A stretch of 64,000 nucleotides of DNA from Prauserella cavernicola (GTDB lineage: Bacteria > Actinomycetota > Actinomycetes > Mycobacteriales > Pseudonocardiaceae), in NCBI RefSeq assembly GCF_016595675.1, contig NZ_JAENJH010000008.1, positions 1-64,000 on the forward strand, given 5' to 3'. Shown here in pieces: positions 32,712 to 41,800 of the stretch (the first letter of the stretch is position 1; every line of letters begins with the position of its first letter). A program made the translations under genes and the position numbers. Under the pieces are notes generated by a model. The model saw nothing but the letters and a program-made list of their open reading frames with translations, ran no database searches and was not told where the DNA came from.

Positions 32712-35162
32712 TCAGGCGCCGCCGCCGGTCGAAGTGCCGTTGAAACCGGGGTACTCGGAGGTGAACTTGGTCGCGTCGTACGCGGCCAGGTCGTCGGTGT
32801 CCTTGAAGACCACCTTGGCCTGCTCGAGTGCCTGGTAGAACGTCGACAGCTTGGTGCGGAGGTCGGTGTTCACGGCGTCGAGGGACGTGCCGAAGGCCGT
32901 GCCCCGGCTGTTGAGGTCCTGCGCGCGGATCCACTTCTGGTTGCGCGGCTGCAGGTAGAACTCCTCGTCCAGGTACGTGAGGTCGAGATGCGTGGCGTCG
33001 CGCAGCGAGCTCTTCACCTTGTCGATCTCGCCGATCAGCTGGTTGTAGGACGACTCGTCGAACTTGACGTTGGGATCGGGGCCGACGTTGCCGTCCTTGG
33101 ACCCTCCGCCGGAGCCGCCCGAACCGGACGAGTCACCGTCACCGGAGCCGTCGCCCGAGCCGTCGCCGTCTCCAGAACCGTCTCCAGAGCCGTCGCCGTC
33201 ACCCGAGCTGTCACTGTCACTGTCGCTGTCACTGTTGCCGTCGCCGGAACTGTCGTTGTCCCCGGAGCTGTCGTTGTCGCCGTTGCCGTCGCCGTTGCCG
33301 TTGCCGTCGCCGTTGCCGTTGCCCTCGCCGTCGCCGTTGCCCTCGCCGTTGCCGTTGCCCTCGCCGTCGCCGGGGGTGTCCTGCGTGGTGTCCTCGGTCG
33401 TGTCCTGCGTCGGGGTCGGCTCCGGTTCCGGGGCCGGCTCCGGCTGCGTCGCGTGCGCCACCTGTGGCACGAACGACTGGGCGGGGCTGAGCGGGATCGG
33501 CTCCTGCTGCGGCAGCGACGGATCCTGCTGGGTGAAGCCCTGGTCGAGCGGCGCCTCGCCCTGCGAATCCGGAGCCTGGAACTCGGACTGCGGCGCCTCC
33601 CACTGCTGCGCGGGGTCGAGCGGGATCTGGTCCTGCTGCGGGTCGATCAGCGGGCCCTGGTCCCGGACGCCCTGATCGAGCGGCGGCTCACCCGGCGAGC
33701 CCGGCTGTTGTGACTCGGACTGCGGAGCCTCCCACTGCTGCGCCGGTTCCACCGGAATCTGGTCCTGCTGCGGGTCGATCAGCGGGGCCTGCTCCGAGAA
33801 GCCCTGACCGAGCGGCTCTCCCCCCGAGAACTGGTCCGGTGATCCGGCCGGCGGAGGCATCATTCCCATGGGAGCGAACGGGGTCTGCTCGGTCCCCTGC
33901 CTCGGCTCGCCCGGTTTCTGCGGGGTGAGGTTCTCGCCCGCGGGGTCCGGCTGCTCCGACCGGACGAACTCGTCCTGTGCTGGCTGGTCCGGAGACTCCC
34001 TGGACTCGACGGGCTTCTGCTCCGTGTCCTGCCTGGCTTCGGCGGGCGTCTGCTCGGTCCGTCCCGGCCCGTCCAGCGTGCGCGGGTCGACGGCGCCGGG
34101 GTGCTGCTCGCCGCAGCAGGCGCAGTCGCCCGTGTACTCCTCGGGCTGGGTGACCTCGCCCTCGGTGTCCTCTCCCGACGCGTGCTCGCCCCGCGGCGCC
34201 TGCCGCGGCTCACTCACCACACCCTCGGTGTTCTCACCCGGCGCGTGCTCGCCCCGCGGCGTCTCCCGCGGCTCACTCACCACACCCTCGGTGTTCTCAC
34301 CCGGCGCGTGCTCGCCCCGCGGCGTCTCCCGCGGCTCACTCACCACACCCTCGGTGTTCTCACCCGGCGCGTGCTCGCCCCGCGGCACGACCTCGCCGCG
34401 CTCGTTCACGTGCTGGCCCTCGGGCAGCGTCTCGCGGTGCGGAGCCACGCGTTCGGTCGCGCCGTCGTGAACGTTGCCGCAACACGGGCAGCACGTGTCG
34501 TCGGGACGCTGTCCGACATCCCAGCGCTTGGGCTCCAGCGCTGGCAACTGCTCGCCCTGGTACCGGGGTTCGAGCCTGGCGCCGGGCGCCAGCGGCGGGA
34601 ACTGGTCGGCCGGCATCGACTGCGGTGTCGCATCCGTCCGCGCCACGGGCTCCATCGGCACGCCCTGTTCCCGCGGCAGCAGCGGCTCCAGTGGCAGCGC
34701 CGGTTCCAGCGGTGCGAACTCCTGCGAGAGCGGCTCCGGGGGAATCCCTGGATCCCCCGGAATGGCCTCGTCGAGCCGAGCGGGCTCGCCGGGTGTGACG
34801 TCGTGTGCCAGCGGCTCCTGCGGAACACGATGCTCCGCGGGCGTGAACCCTTGTGCCACCGGCATTCGCGGACCCGGGGCCAGGAACGGCTCCGCGGGAA
34901 TCGCCGGCTCGATCCGGGCGGGCTCCATCGGCGTCAGCGGTACCGACTGCGAACCGAACTCCGTCGGCGCACCCAGGTCCTGCCTGCCGTCGACGGGAAG
35001 CTGATCAGCGGGCTGCACCGGGTGGCCCGGCTCCCCCGGCACACGCGGCGGCATCTGCATCCCCATGGGCGGAGCCATGGACCCCGGAGTCGTCACACCG
35101 GGAGCCTCGCCGAGGTTTCGCCTGGTGGGCACGATCTCTTCCGGATCCGTCTCCTCCACCAC
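32712..35162 (-). CDS. Acidic low-complexity ESX protein with CxCCGxxH motifs
   Basis: The 816-residue product starts at a GTG behind AAGGAG. Residues 1-690 are low-complexity (Pro, Glu, Gln, later Asp/Gly/Ser), without signal peptide. Two matching cysteine motifs, CPCCGNVHDGA (near 223) and CACCGEQHPGA (near 345), flank four 21-residue repeats of the RGEHAPGENTEG type and look like metal knuckles. The last ~110 residues form a helical domain (SYNQLIGEIDKVKSSLRDA, LDAVNTDLRTKLSTFYQALE) like WXG100-type ESX proteins. The gene lies between the WXG100-like pair and the 1013-residue gene. A role as a secreted partner protein is inferred. Confidence 0.72.
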   Translation of the reverse strand: MVEETDPEEIVPTRRNLGEAPGVTTPGSMAPPMGMQMPPRVPGEPGHPVQPADQLPVDGRQDLGAPTEFGSQSVPLTPMEPARIEPAIPAEPFLAPGPRMPVAQGFTPAEHRVPQEPLAHDVTPGEPARLDEAIPGDPGIPPEPLSQEFAPLEPALPLEPLLPREQGVPMEPVARTDATPQSMPADQFPPLAPGARLEPRYQGEQLPALEPKRWDVGQRPDDTCCPCCGNVHDGATERVAPHRETLPEGQHVNERGEVVPRGEHAPGENTEGVVSEPRETPRGEHAPGENTEGVVSEPRETPRGEHAPGENTEGVVSEPRQAPRGEHASGEDTEGEVTQPEEYTGDCACCGEQHPGAVDPRTLDGPGRTEQTPAEARQDTEQKPVESRESPDQPAQDEFVRSEQPDPAGENLTPQKPGEPRQGTEQTPFAPMGMMPPPAGSPDQFSGGEPLGQGFSEQAPLIDPQQDQIPVEPAQQWEAPQSESQQPGSPGEPPLDQGVRDQGPLIDPQQDQIPLDPAQQWEAPQSEFQAPDSQGEAPLDQGFTQQDPSLPQQEPIPLSPAQSFVPQVAHATQPEPAPEPEPTPTQDTTEDTTQDTPGDGEGNGNGEGNGDGEGNGNGDGNGNGDGNGDNDSSGDNDSSGDGNSDSDSDSDSSGDGDGSGDGSGDGDGSGDGSGDGDSSGSGGSGGGSKDGNVGPDPNVKFDESSYNQLIGEIDKVKSSLRDATHLDLTYLDEEFYLQPRNQKWIRAQDLNSRGTAFGTSLDAVNTDLRTKLSTFYQALEQAKVVFKDTDDLAAYDATKFTSEYPGFNGTSTGGGA
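34145..34395 (-). repeat. Four 63-base repeats in the 816-residue gene
   Basis: Three copies encode RGEHAPGENTEGVVSEPR with little or no nucleotide difference. A fourth, diverged copy encodes RGEHASGEDTEGEVTQP. The array lies exactly between the two cysteine motifs. Confidence 0.8.
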
Positions 35163-35233
35163 ACTCTCCTTCCACTGTGGCCCGTCACGCCGGGCCGTCT
35201 ACTGGGGAATGCCGATGCCGCCGCGGAAGAGCG

Positions 35234-35524
35234 TCAGCCGAGGAAGATGCGACCGCCCTGGGTGTCGCCGTCCTTGAAGATCTGGTGGATGTTGACCGAC
35301 GACACCGCCTTGGCGTTGATGTCCTGGGTCATCTGCTGGTAGGCGCTGTTCCACTGGTTCTGGCTCTCCAGCCAGATCGGCTGCGCCGAACCCCACGTGG
35401 CCTCCGGGATGTTCCGCAGGCGGTTGTTGAGCCGCTCCAGGACGTCGCCGAGCTGGCCGACAGCACGGTAGAGCTGCTCGTTGAGGTCCAGATAACCGTC
35501 GTGGTTGACGTCGAACATGGTCAT
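35234..35524 (-). CDS. WXG100-superfamily ESX protein, 96 residues
   Basis: The length and helix-turn-helix outline fit the WXG100 superfamily. The turn reads EATWGSAQPIW, with a displaced tryptophan motif (WG, not W-x-G), and the second helix carries further tryptophans (SQNQWNSAYQQM). The N-terminus begins FDVNHDGYLDLNEQ, which resembles a loop of an EF-hand. ATG at 35524 has AAAGGGGA upstream; a second in-frame ATG is two codons later. It follows the other WXG100-like gene by 38 bases, and the pair probably forms the secreted heterodimer recognised by EccC. Confidence 0.85.
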   Translation of the reverse strand: MTMFDVNHDGYLDLNEQLYRAVGQLGDVLERLNNRLRNIPEATWGSAQPIWLESQNQWNSAYQQMTQDINAKAVSSVNIHQIFKDGDTQGGRIFLG

Positions 35525-35562
35525 GAGCGAGTCCCCTTTCAGGAGGAGTGGTGCGACAGGGG

Positions 35563-35850
35563 TCAGTGCGCCATGCCGCTGGTGTCGGCCTCGGTGCTGC
35601 GGTTGAGCTGAAGCAGGCCCTGCGCCTTGGTGTTGAGCTCGCCGAGCTGGGTGAGAATCTTGTTGTAGTCACCGCTCCATTCCCCGAGCAGCGCGGACAG
35701 CTTCATACCCGAGGTGGAGTTGTTGACCGCGGGCAGCTGCGAGGCCAGGCCCTGCACCATCGAGTTCAGCTGCTGCATCTCGCCGAGCGCGGTGTCGGTG
35801 GCGCTGATGACCTGGGTCAGCATTCCGTCGTCGTAACCGGACCTACTCAT
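35563..35850 (-). CDS. WXG100-family ESX protein, 95 residues
   Basis: This is a typical small helical hairpin with a clear WSG motif (GEWSGDYNKI) at the turn. The start is decided by a strong AGGAGGAAATAAGG just before the ATG. WXG100 proteins form antiparallel dimers secreted through the ESX channel. Their C-terminal YxxxD/E-type signals engage EccC: here the tail is STEADTSGMAH, without an obvious YxxxD. The gene is 12 bases after eccB and is followed by a second WXG100-like gene, the expected esxBA-type pair. Confidence 0.9.
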   Translation of the reverse strand: MSRSGYDDGMLTQVISATDTALGEMQQLNSMVQGLASQLPAVNNSTSGMKLSALLGEWSGDYNKILTQLGELNTKAQGLLQLNRSTEADTSGMAH

Positions 35851-35862
35851 CCTTATTTCCTC

Positions 35863-37224
35863 CTAGTTGGGTTGAACAATGGACGGTTCCGGGATGTCGA
35901 GGACCGGACCGGTCGGGAGCAGAGCCAGGAGCTCCGCGGGAACCAGTGCGGCACCGTCGACCGAGAACCCGAGTGCTTCCGCGGCCTCCGCGTCGGCAAC
36001 CGGGAACTTCGCGCCGGCTTCGGTGATCAGGTAGACACCGGCGCCGGGCACGCCGGGTGCCGGGCGGGTGCGGGCGATCATGCCCGCGCCCGGCGTGACG
36101 TCGACCAGGTCGGCCACCCGCCCGTCGCGGGTCACTCCGGCCGGGTCGCTGCTCGCGGACGAGCCGTCCAGGTTCCCCGCGGTGGCGAGGGTGGCCTGGT
36201 CGTTCTCCCACCGGACACACGGCATCTGCGTCTCGGAGTCCAGCGCCGCGGGCGGTTGCGCGGGCAGTTCCGCCTGCCACACCGGCGCGGGCGTCACCGG
36301 CTCGGTGGCCAGCTGCGCCGGGGTGAGCGTGATGGGCGGAGGCAGATCGAGCTCGGGGTCGGCGCCGACGAGCGCCGCGACGAGTGGCGACACGGGCATC
36401 AGTCCGTCCGGCGCCACGACGAAGGCGGAGTTGCCGACTGCCTCGGGCACGGTGACCAGCTGACCGAGCTGGGTCTGCGCACCGGCGACCTGTGGGCCGG
36501 AACCACCGTGCTGCACCGGCTGCGAGCCGATGTCGGGGCCGGACGGCAACGTGTTGAGCCACGCCGAGTCCACCGCGACGGCCTTGGCGGGGTCCATGCC
36601 CATCGCCCTCGGCACCCAGTCCTCGGTGATCCGCAGCTTGCTGCCGTTCCAGGCGAGGTAGAGCTGGTCGCCGGTGCGCACGAGCGCGGACTGGTCCTCG
36701 GTCAGCGCGGTGACGCCCGTCGGGGCGCCGACGCTCACCGAGACCGACGTCTCGGCGTCGCCCGCTCCGGCGCACACCGTCCACGGCTGACCGCCCGCGT
36801 CGGGCGAGGGCAGCGCGTCGGGCGCGCCGGCGATGCCGACCGGTGCGCCCTTGGGGAAGTCGGCGAGGTCCTCGGTGCCGACCGTCGAGATCGGAGGGTT
36901 GCCCTCCACCAGCAGTCTCGCCGACGAGTAGTTGAGTACCGGGCGCAGCCTGCCGTCGATGAGCAGGTAACGGTTTCCGGAGTCCTCGTCGACCACGAGC
37001 GTGCCCGGCTGGTCGCGCCAGGCGTCGCTGCCCCGGCCGGTGAGGAAGGAGACGGCCAGCACGACGCCTCCCACGAGTACGGCGACGGCGATGCCGACGG
37101 CCAGGCCGACGGTGGTGCGTCGCAACGGCCGGACCGGTGCGTCCGGATCGGTGCGCAGCACCGCCGCGAGAATCCGGCCGACCAGAAACGAATGTGCTTC
37201 GGCCTGCTCACGCCTGCCGTACAT
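35863..37224 (-). CDS. eccB: Type VII secretion protein EccB
   Basis: The 453-residue product has the EccB architecture: a short cytoplasmic N-terminus (YGRREQAEAHSFLVGRI, with the typical QVxAHxFL-like phrase), one transmembrane helix (about 37-62) and a large extracytoplasmic domain with four imperfect repeats and a conserved cysteine pair (TVCAGAG and MPCVRW). EccB is part of the inner-membrane ESX core complex. ATG at 37224 follows GGAGGG. It is 49 bases after eccD and 12 before a WXG100 gene. Length is close to the family's usual 450-510 residues. Confidence 0.95.
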   Translation of the reverse strand: MYGRREQAEAHSFLVGRILAAVLRTDPDAPVRPLRRTTVGLAVGIAVAVLVGGVVLAVSFLTGRGSDAWRDQPGTLVVDEDSGNRYLLIDGRLRPVLNYSSARLLVEGNPPISTVGTEDLADFPKGAPVGIAGAPDALPSPDAGGQPWTVCAGAGDAETSVSVSVGAPTGVTALTEDQSALVRTGDQLYLAWNGSKLRITEDWVPRAMGMDPAKAVAVDSAWLNTLPSGPDIGSQPVQHGGSGPQVAGAQTQLGQLVTVPEAVGNSAFVVAPDGLMPVSPLVAALVGADPELDLPPPITLTPAQLATEPVTPAPVWQAELPAQPPAALDSETQMPCVRWENDQATLATAGNLDGSSASSDPAGVTRDGRVADLVDVTPGAGMIARTRPAPGVPGAGVYLITEAGAKFPVADAEAAEALGFSVDGAALVPAELLALLPTGPVLDIPEPSIVQPN

Positions 37225-37273
37225 GTGCGCCCTCCTTTCCCTTCCCCCACACGGTCACCGCGTCGGAAATGGT

Positions 37274-38707
37274 TCACAGCCAGGAAGCGACCCAGCCGTA
37301 GAAGCCGGTGATCGTGAGCACGAGCGCCAGCACGGCGAGTGCGCAGACCCAGTGCAGGAAGTCGCCGATCCGGCCCCACTTCGGCACGAGCCTGCGACCG
37401 GGCAGGACGTGGGCGCCCGCCACGGCGTTGCCCGCGAGGCCGAGCAGGCCCACGATCACGCACACCAGACCGAGCAACGGCAGGTCGACGGCCCAGCGCA
37501 ACAGCACCGACGTCAACGCGGCCGCGGCGGGCGCGATCGCGGCGACCCGGTGCCAGATCCCGTTCAGCTCACGGGACTGCAACAGCAACAACACGGAGAC
37601 GACGAGGCTGAGCGTCATCGTGTCCCATCGCAGCGTCGACGACACCACCAGCAGCGCGACGGCGCACACGGCGCCGAGCACGACCATGAACGCCGTGAGG
37701 TGCACGTCGGCCCGCGCCGCGCGGTCGAGAACATCCTTGCTGGGCAGAGGTTCCAGCCCCTTCTGGAACTCCGCCGTCGTCACCGGCACGGGTTCGGCCG
37801 ACAATCCGGCGAGCCACGTGGCCAGCTGCGGCGCTGCCCTGGTGACCGCCAGGACCATCGCCACCAGCACCGCCGCCGTCGCCTGAGCGTGCAGCCCGAT
37901 CAGCAGTCCGAGCACACAGCCGAGCGCGGAGAGCACCGCGCCGCAGGCCACCGCCAGGAACGCGGCCTGTGCCACGCCGAGCGCGGCCCTGACCGCCGCG
38001 GCCGCCGTCGCCACGGCCACCGCCGCCGCCAGCACCCCGGCTCCGGAGAACCACGCCGACGGCCCCGCCGCGCCCGCGGGCATGGCGAGTCCGGCGACGC
38101 CGATCGCGGCCACGCCGACGCTGCCGAGCGTGACGCCACTGGTCGTGTCGTCGAGCACCCGCGTCATCACGGCACCGCCCGCGATCAGCACGACGCCGAC
38201 GAAGGCCGCGACGACCGCCGTCGTGGTGCCCTGTGCGGCGAACGTGGTGGCCAGCACGGCCAGCACGCCGAACAGACCGGCGAGCCCGACGCAGAACCAC
38301 CGCGTCAGCTCGGGGCGCCAGCTGTCGGTGCGCGTGGACAGTCCGGTGTGGATACCGTCCACGAGGTCGTCGAAATCGGCGAGGGGCAGCTGGTCGTTGC
38401 GAGGCCGCAGATGCAGGACGTCGCCGTCGTAGAGCCCGGCGGCGGCCGTGCCGTGGTCCTCGTCGAGCGCGGCTCCCCCGAGCCGCTGCAGCACCCAGCC
38501 GCCGTGCGCGAGGCCGGTGGTCGCGAGTGAGGGGTCGAGGTGGCCGAGCACCGTGGGCATGAGATCGGCGATCGGCACGTGAGCCGGCACGGCCAGCTCG
38601 ACGCGGGAGTTCGGACCGCAGATGGTGAGCCTGCACATCTCCCCGGAACCGCCCGCCGAGGACGCCGGCTGAGTGGTCGCCGGAGCGTTCGAGTTCGTCG
38701 CCGCCAT
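37274..38707 (-). CDS. eccD: Type VII secretion protein EccD
   Basis: Residues ~24-105 form a ubiquitin-like domain (CRLTICGPNSRVELAVPAHV, then DGDVLHLRPR). About eleven transmembrane helices follow up to the C-terminus, the EccD layout for the membrane pore subunit. ATG at 38707 gives 477 residues, normal for the family. Longer in-frame starts would reach into the divergent eccC gene. The first gene of the minus-strand run, it is transcribed away from eccC out of a ~113-base shared region. The Shine-Dalgarno is weak (GTGGGGGT). Confidence 0.94.
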   Translation of the reverse strand: MAATNSNAPATTQPASSAGGSGEMCRLTICGPNSRVELAVPAHVPIADLMPTVLGHLDPSLATTGLAHGGWVLQRLGGAALDEDHGTAAAGLYDGDVLHLRPRNDQLPLADFDDLVDGIHTGLSTRTDSWRPELTRWFCVGLAGLFGVLAVLATTFAAQGTTTAVVAAFVGVVLIAGGAVMTRVLDDTTSGVTLGSVGVAAIGVAGLAMPAGAAGPSAWFSGAGVLAAAVAVATAAAAVRAALGVAQAAFLAVACGAVLSALGCVLGLLIGLHAQATAAVLVAMVLAVTRAAPQLATWLAGLSAEPVPVTTAEFQKGLEPLPSKDVLDRAARADVHLTAFMVVLGAVCAVALLVVSSTLRWDTMTLSLVVSVLLLLQSRELNGIWHRVAAIAPAAAALTSVLLRWAVDLPLLGLVCVIVGLLGLAGNAVAGAHVLPGRRLVPKWGRIGDFLHWVCALAVLALVLTITGFYGWVASWL

Positions 38708-38820
38708 GACCCCCACACGGAGCGCTCGTCTCGAAAGGTTCAGTGACCGGAGTGAACGTCTCGGGGCCGTTCGCCCGTGTACGGATCGGACCGGGCACCA
38801 GCAGCGAGGAGCCGACCGCG
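38708..38820. promoter_or_regulatory. Divergent promoter region between eccD and eccC
   Basis: This 113-base gap separates the start codons of two core ESX genes and must hold, or sit next to, promoters for both the ~35-kb minus-strand run and eccC-mycP. I see no confident -10/-35 pair or strong palindrome. A GTG at 38743 behind AAAGG is an alternative eccC start that would put part of the region in coding sequence. Confidence 0.5.
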
Positions 38821-41800
38821 ATGACGACGACACTGTTCCGGAGGCCGAGCCGGGAGAAACCGCCGGAGATGCCGAGCGGTGAGCTCTCGCTACAGGAACC
38901 GCCCGCACTGCCGGAGACCGTGGGCAGGGACTTCCTGTCCGCGATGATGATGCTGCCCATGATGATGGGCGGCGGCGTGTTCATGCTGATCTTCATCGCG
39001 CCGCGCAACCCGGTACTCGGCATGACGATGTTCGGCGTCATGATGCTGATGGCGCTGCTGATGTTCGTCGTCCAGATGGCCAGGGGCGGCACCGAGCGCA
39101 AGGGCAAGATGCGCGGCGAGCGTCGTGACTACCTGCGCTACCTCGGTCAGGTCCGGACCCAGGTGAAGGCGGCGGCCACCAAGCAGCGGGAGTCCCTGTC
39201 GTGGCGGCATCCCGACCCGGACGGCCTGTGGTCGGTCGCGATGAGCGGGCGGCTGTGGGAACGGCGCGCCGCGCACGGCGACTTCGCCGAGGTCCGCATC
39301 GGCACCGGCTCCCAGCGGCTCGCGGTGCGGATGACCCCGCTGGCCACCAAACCGATCTCCGACCTCGAGCCGCTGTCCGCGCGGGCGCTGCGCCGGTTCA
39401 TCAACGCCCACAGCACGGTCCCGACCCTGCCGACCTCGCTGTTCCTGCGCGGGTTCGCCAAAGTCCGGTTCTTCGGCGACGAGGACGCCGTCCGCGGCGT
39501 GACGCGGGCGATGCTCTCCCAGCTGGTCACCTTCCACTCGCCGGAGGACCTGCGCGTCGCGGTGTGCACGGACCCCGAGCGGGTGGAGCACTGGGACTGG
39601 GTGAAGTGGCTGCCGCACGCCCAGCACCCCGTCGAGCAGGACGGCGCGGGTCAGGTGCGGCTGCTGGCCGACGGCGTGGACGCGCTCACCGACCTGCTCG
39701 ACGCCGAGCTCGGCGAGCGCGGCCGGTTCGAGGCCGCCGCCTCTCCCAGCGCCGACGAGCCCTACGTCGTGATCGTGCTGGACGGCGTCGAGGTGCCCGC
39801 CGAGTCGCGGCTCGCGGGCACGGGCTACCGCAACTCGGTGGTGCTGGACGTGTCCGGGGCGCTCGGCAACGCGGTGGGCCGGACGACCCTGCGGCTCGAC
39901 GTCAGCGACGAGCAGGTCGACATGGTGCGCACCGACCGCACCGGCCAGGAGGTGCGCACCAAGCTGTGCACCCCGGACGTGCTGAGCATGCCGAGGGCGG
40001 CGACGCTGGCGCGCACGATCTCGCCCTACCGGCTCGGCGGCACCACCGACGTCGCGGAGCCGATGGTCGCGAACTTCGAGCTGCCGCAGCTGCTGGGCGT
40101 CACCGACCTCGACACGTGGGACCCCGCCGCGCTCGCCCGCAACGGGCTCACGCGCGACCGGTTCCGCATCCCGCTCGGCATCACCGAGAACGGCGCGCCG
40201 ATCGAGCTGGACATCAAGGAGTCGGCGCAGGGCGGCATGGGCCCGCACGGCCTGCTGATCGGCGCCACCGGCTCGGGCAAGTCCGAGCTGTTGCGCACGA
40301 TGGTGCTGGGCATGGCGATGACGCACTCCTCCGAGATCCTGAACTTCGTCCTCGTGGACTTCAAGGGTGGCGCCACGTTCCTCGGGCTCGACCAGCTGCC
40401 GCACGTCTCCGCGGTGATCACGAACCTCGCCGACGAGGCCACGCTGGTGACCAGGATGCAGGACGCGCTGCACGGCGAGATGGTGCGGCGCCAGGAGTTC
40501 CTCCGCGCGGCGGGCAACTACAGCTCGCTGCTCGACTACGAGAAGGCGCGGCTCTCCGGTGTTCCGCTCGAACCGCTGCCGACGTTGTTCGTGATCGTCG
40601 ACGAGTTCTCCGAGCTGCTCGCGTCCAATCCGGACTTCGGTGAACTGTTCGTGATGATCGGGCGCCTGGGCCGTTCGCTCGGCGTTCACCTCCTGCTCGC
40701 CAGTCAGCGCATCGACGACGGCCGCATGCACAAGCTGGAGAGCCACCTCTCCTACCGGATCGGCCTGCGGACGTTCTCGGCGATGGAGAGCCGGTCGGTG
40801 ATCGGCGTTCCCGACGCCTACCAGCTGCCGAGCGCGCCGGGCAACGGCTACCTGCGCAGTGACGTGGCGACGCTGAGCCGGTTCAAGGCCGCGTACGTGT
40901 CCGGCCCGCACCGCAGGCGCACGCGCGAGCAGCGGCAGGAGGAGGTGCGGCGCCAGGTCGTGCCCTTCGGCGCCGGCAAGCTCCCCGTGCCCGCGCCGGA
41001 ACCGACTCCCGTACCGCAGCGGCAGGAGGAGACCACCGAGACCGGCGAGTCCGTGTTGTCGGTGGCGGTGGAGAAGCTGGTGCGCTTCGGCCCGCCCGCC
41101 CACCAGGTGTGGCTGCCGCCGCTGTCCGACCCGCCGACCCTGGACACCCTGCTGCCGCCGCTCGTGCCCGACCCCGACCGCGGGCTGACGGCGGCGGGCT
41201 GGCCGGGCAGCGGCCGGATGGTCGTGCCGGTCGGCGTGGTGGACAAGCCGTTCGAGCAGAGCCGCGACCTGCACGTCGTGGACCTCTCGGGCGCCGGTGG
41301 GCACGTCGGCATCGCCGGTGGCCCGCAGTCCGGCAAGAGCAACCTGCTGCGCACCCTGATCACCTCGATCGCGCTCACGCACACACCTGCCGAGGCGCAG
41401 TTCTACTGCCTCGACTTCGGCGGCGGGACACTGTCCTCTCTGGACGCTCTGCCGCACGTCGGCGGCGTCGCGGGCAGACTGCAGGCCGAGCGCGTGGCCC
41501 GCACCATCGCCGAGGTGCAGACGCTGCTGGCCGAGCGGGAGAAGAAGTTCGCCGAGTACGAGGTCGAGAGCATGCCCGCCTACCGGGAACGGCGCGCCAA
41601 GGGCGAGTTCGCCGACGACCCGTACGGCGACGTCTTCCTCGTCGTCGACGGCTGGGGCGCGCTGCGCTCGGAGTTCGAGCAGCACGACCTCGCGCTGCGG
41701 GCACTGGCCGGACGCGGCCTCTCCTACGGCGTGCACCTGGTGCTCACCACCAACCGCTGGTCCGATGTGCACAGCGCGCTGCGCGACCAGCTCGGCACGC

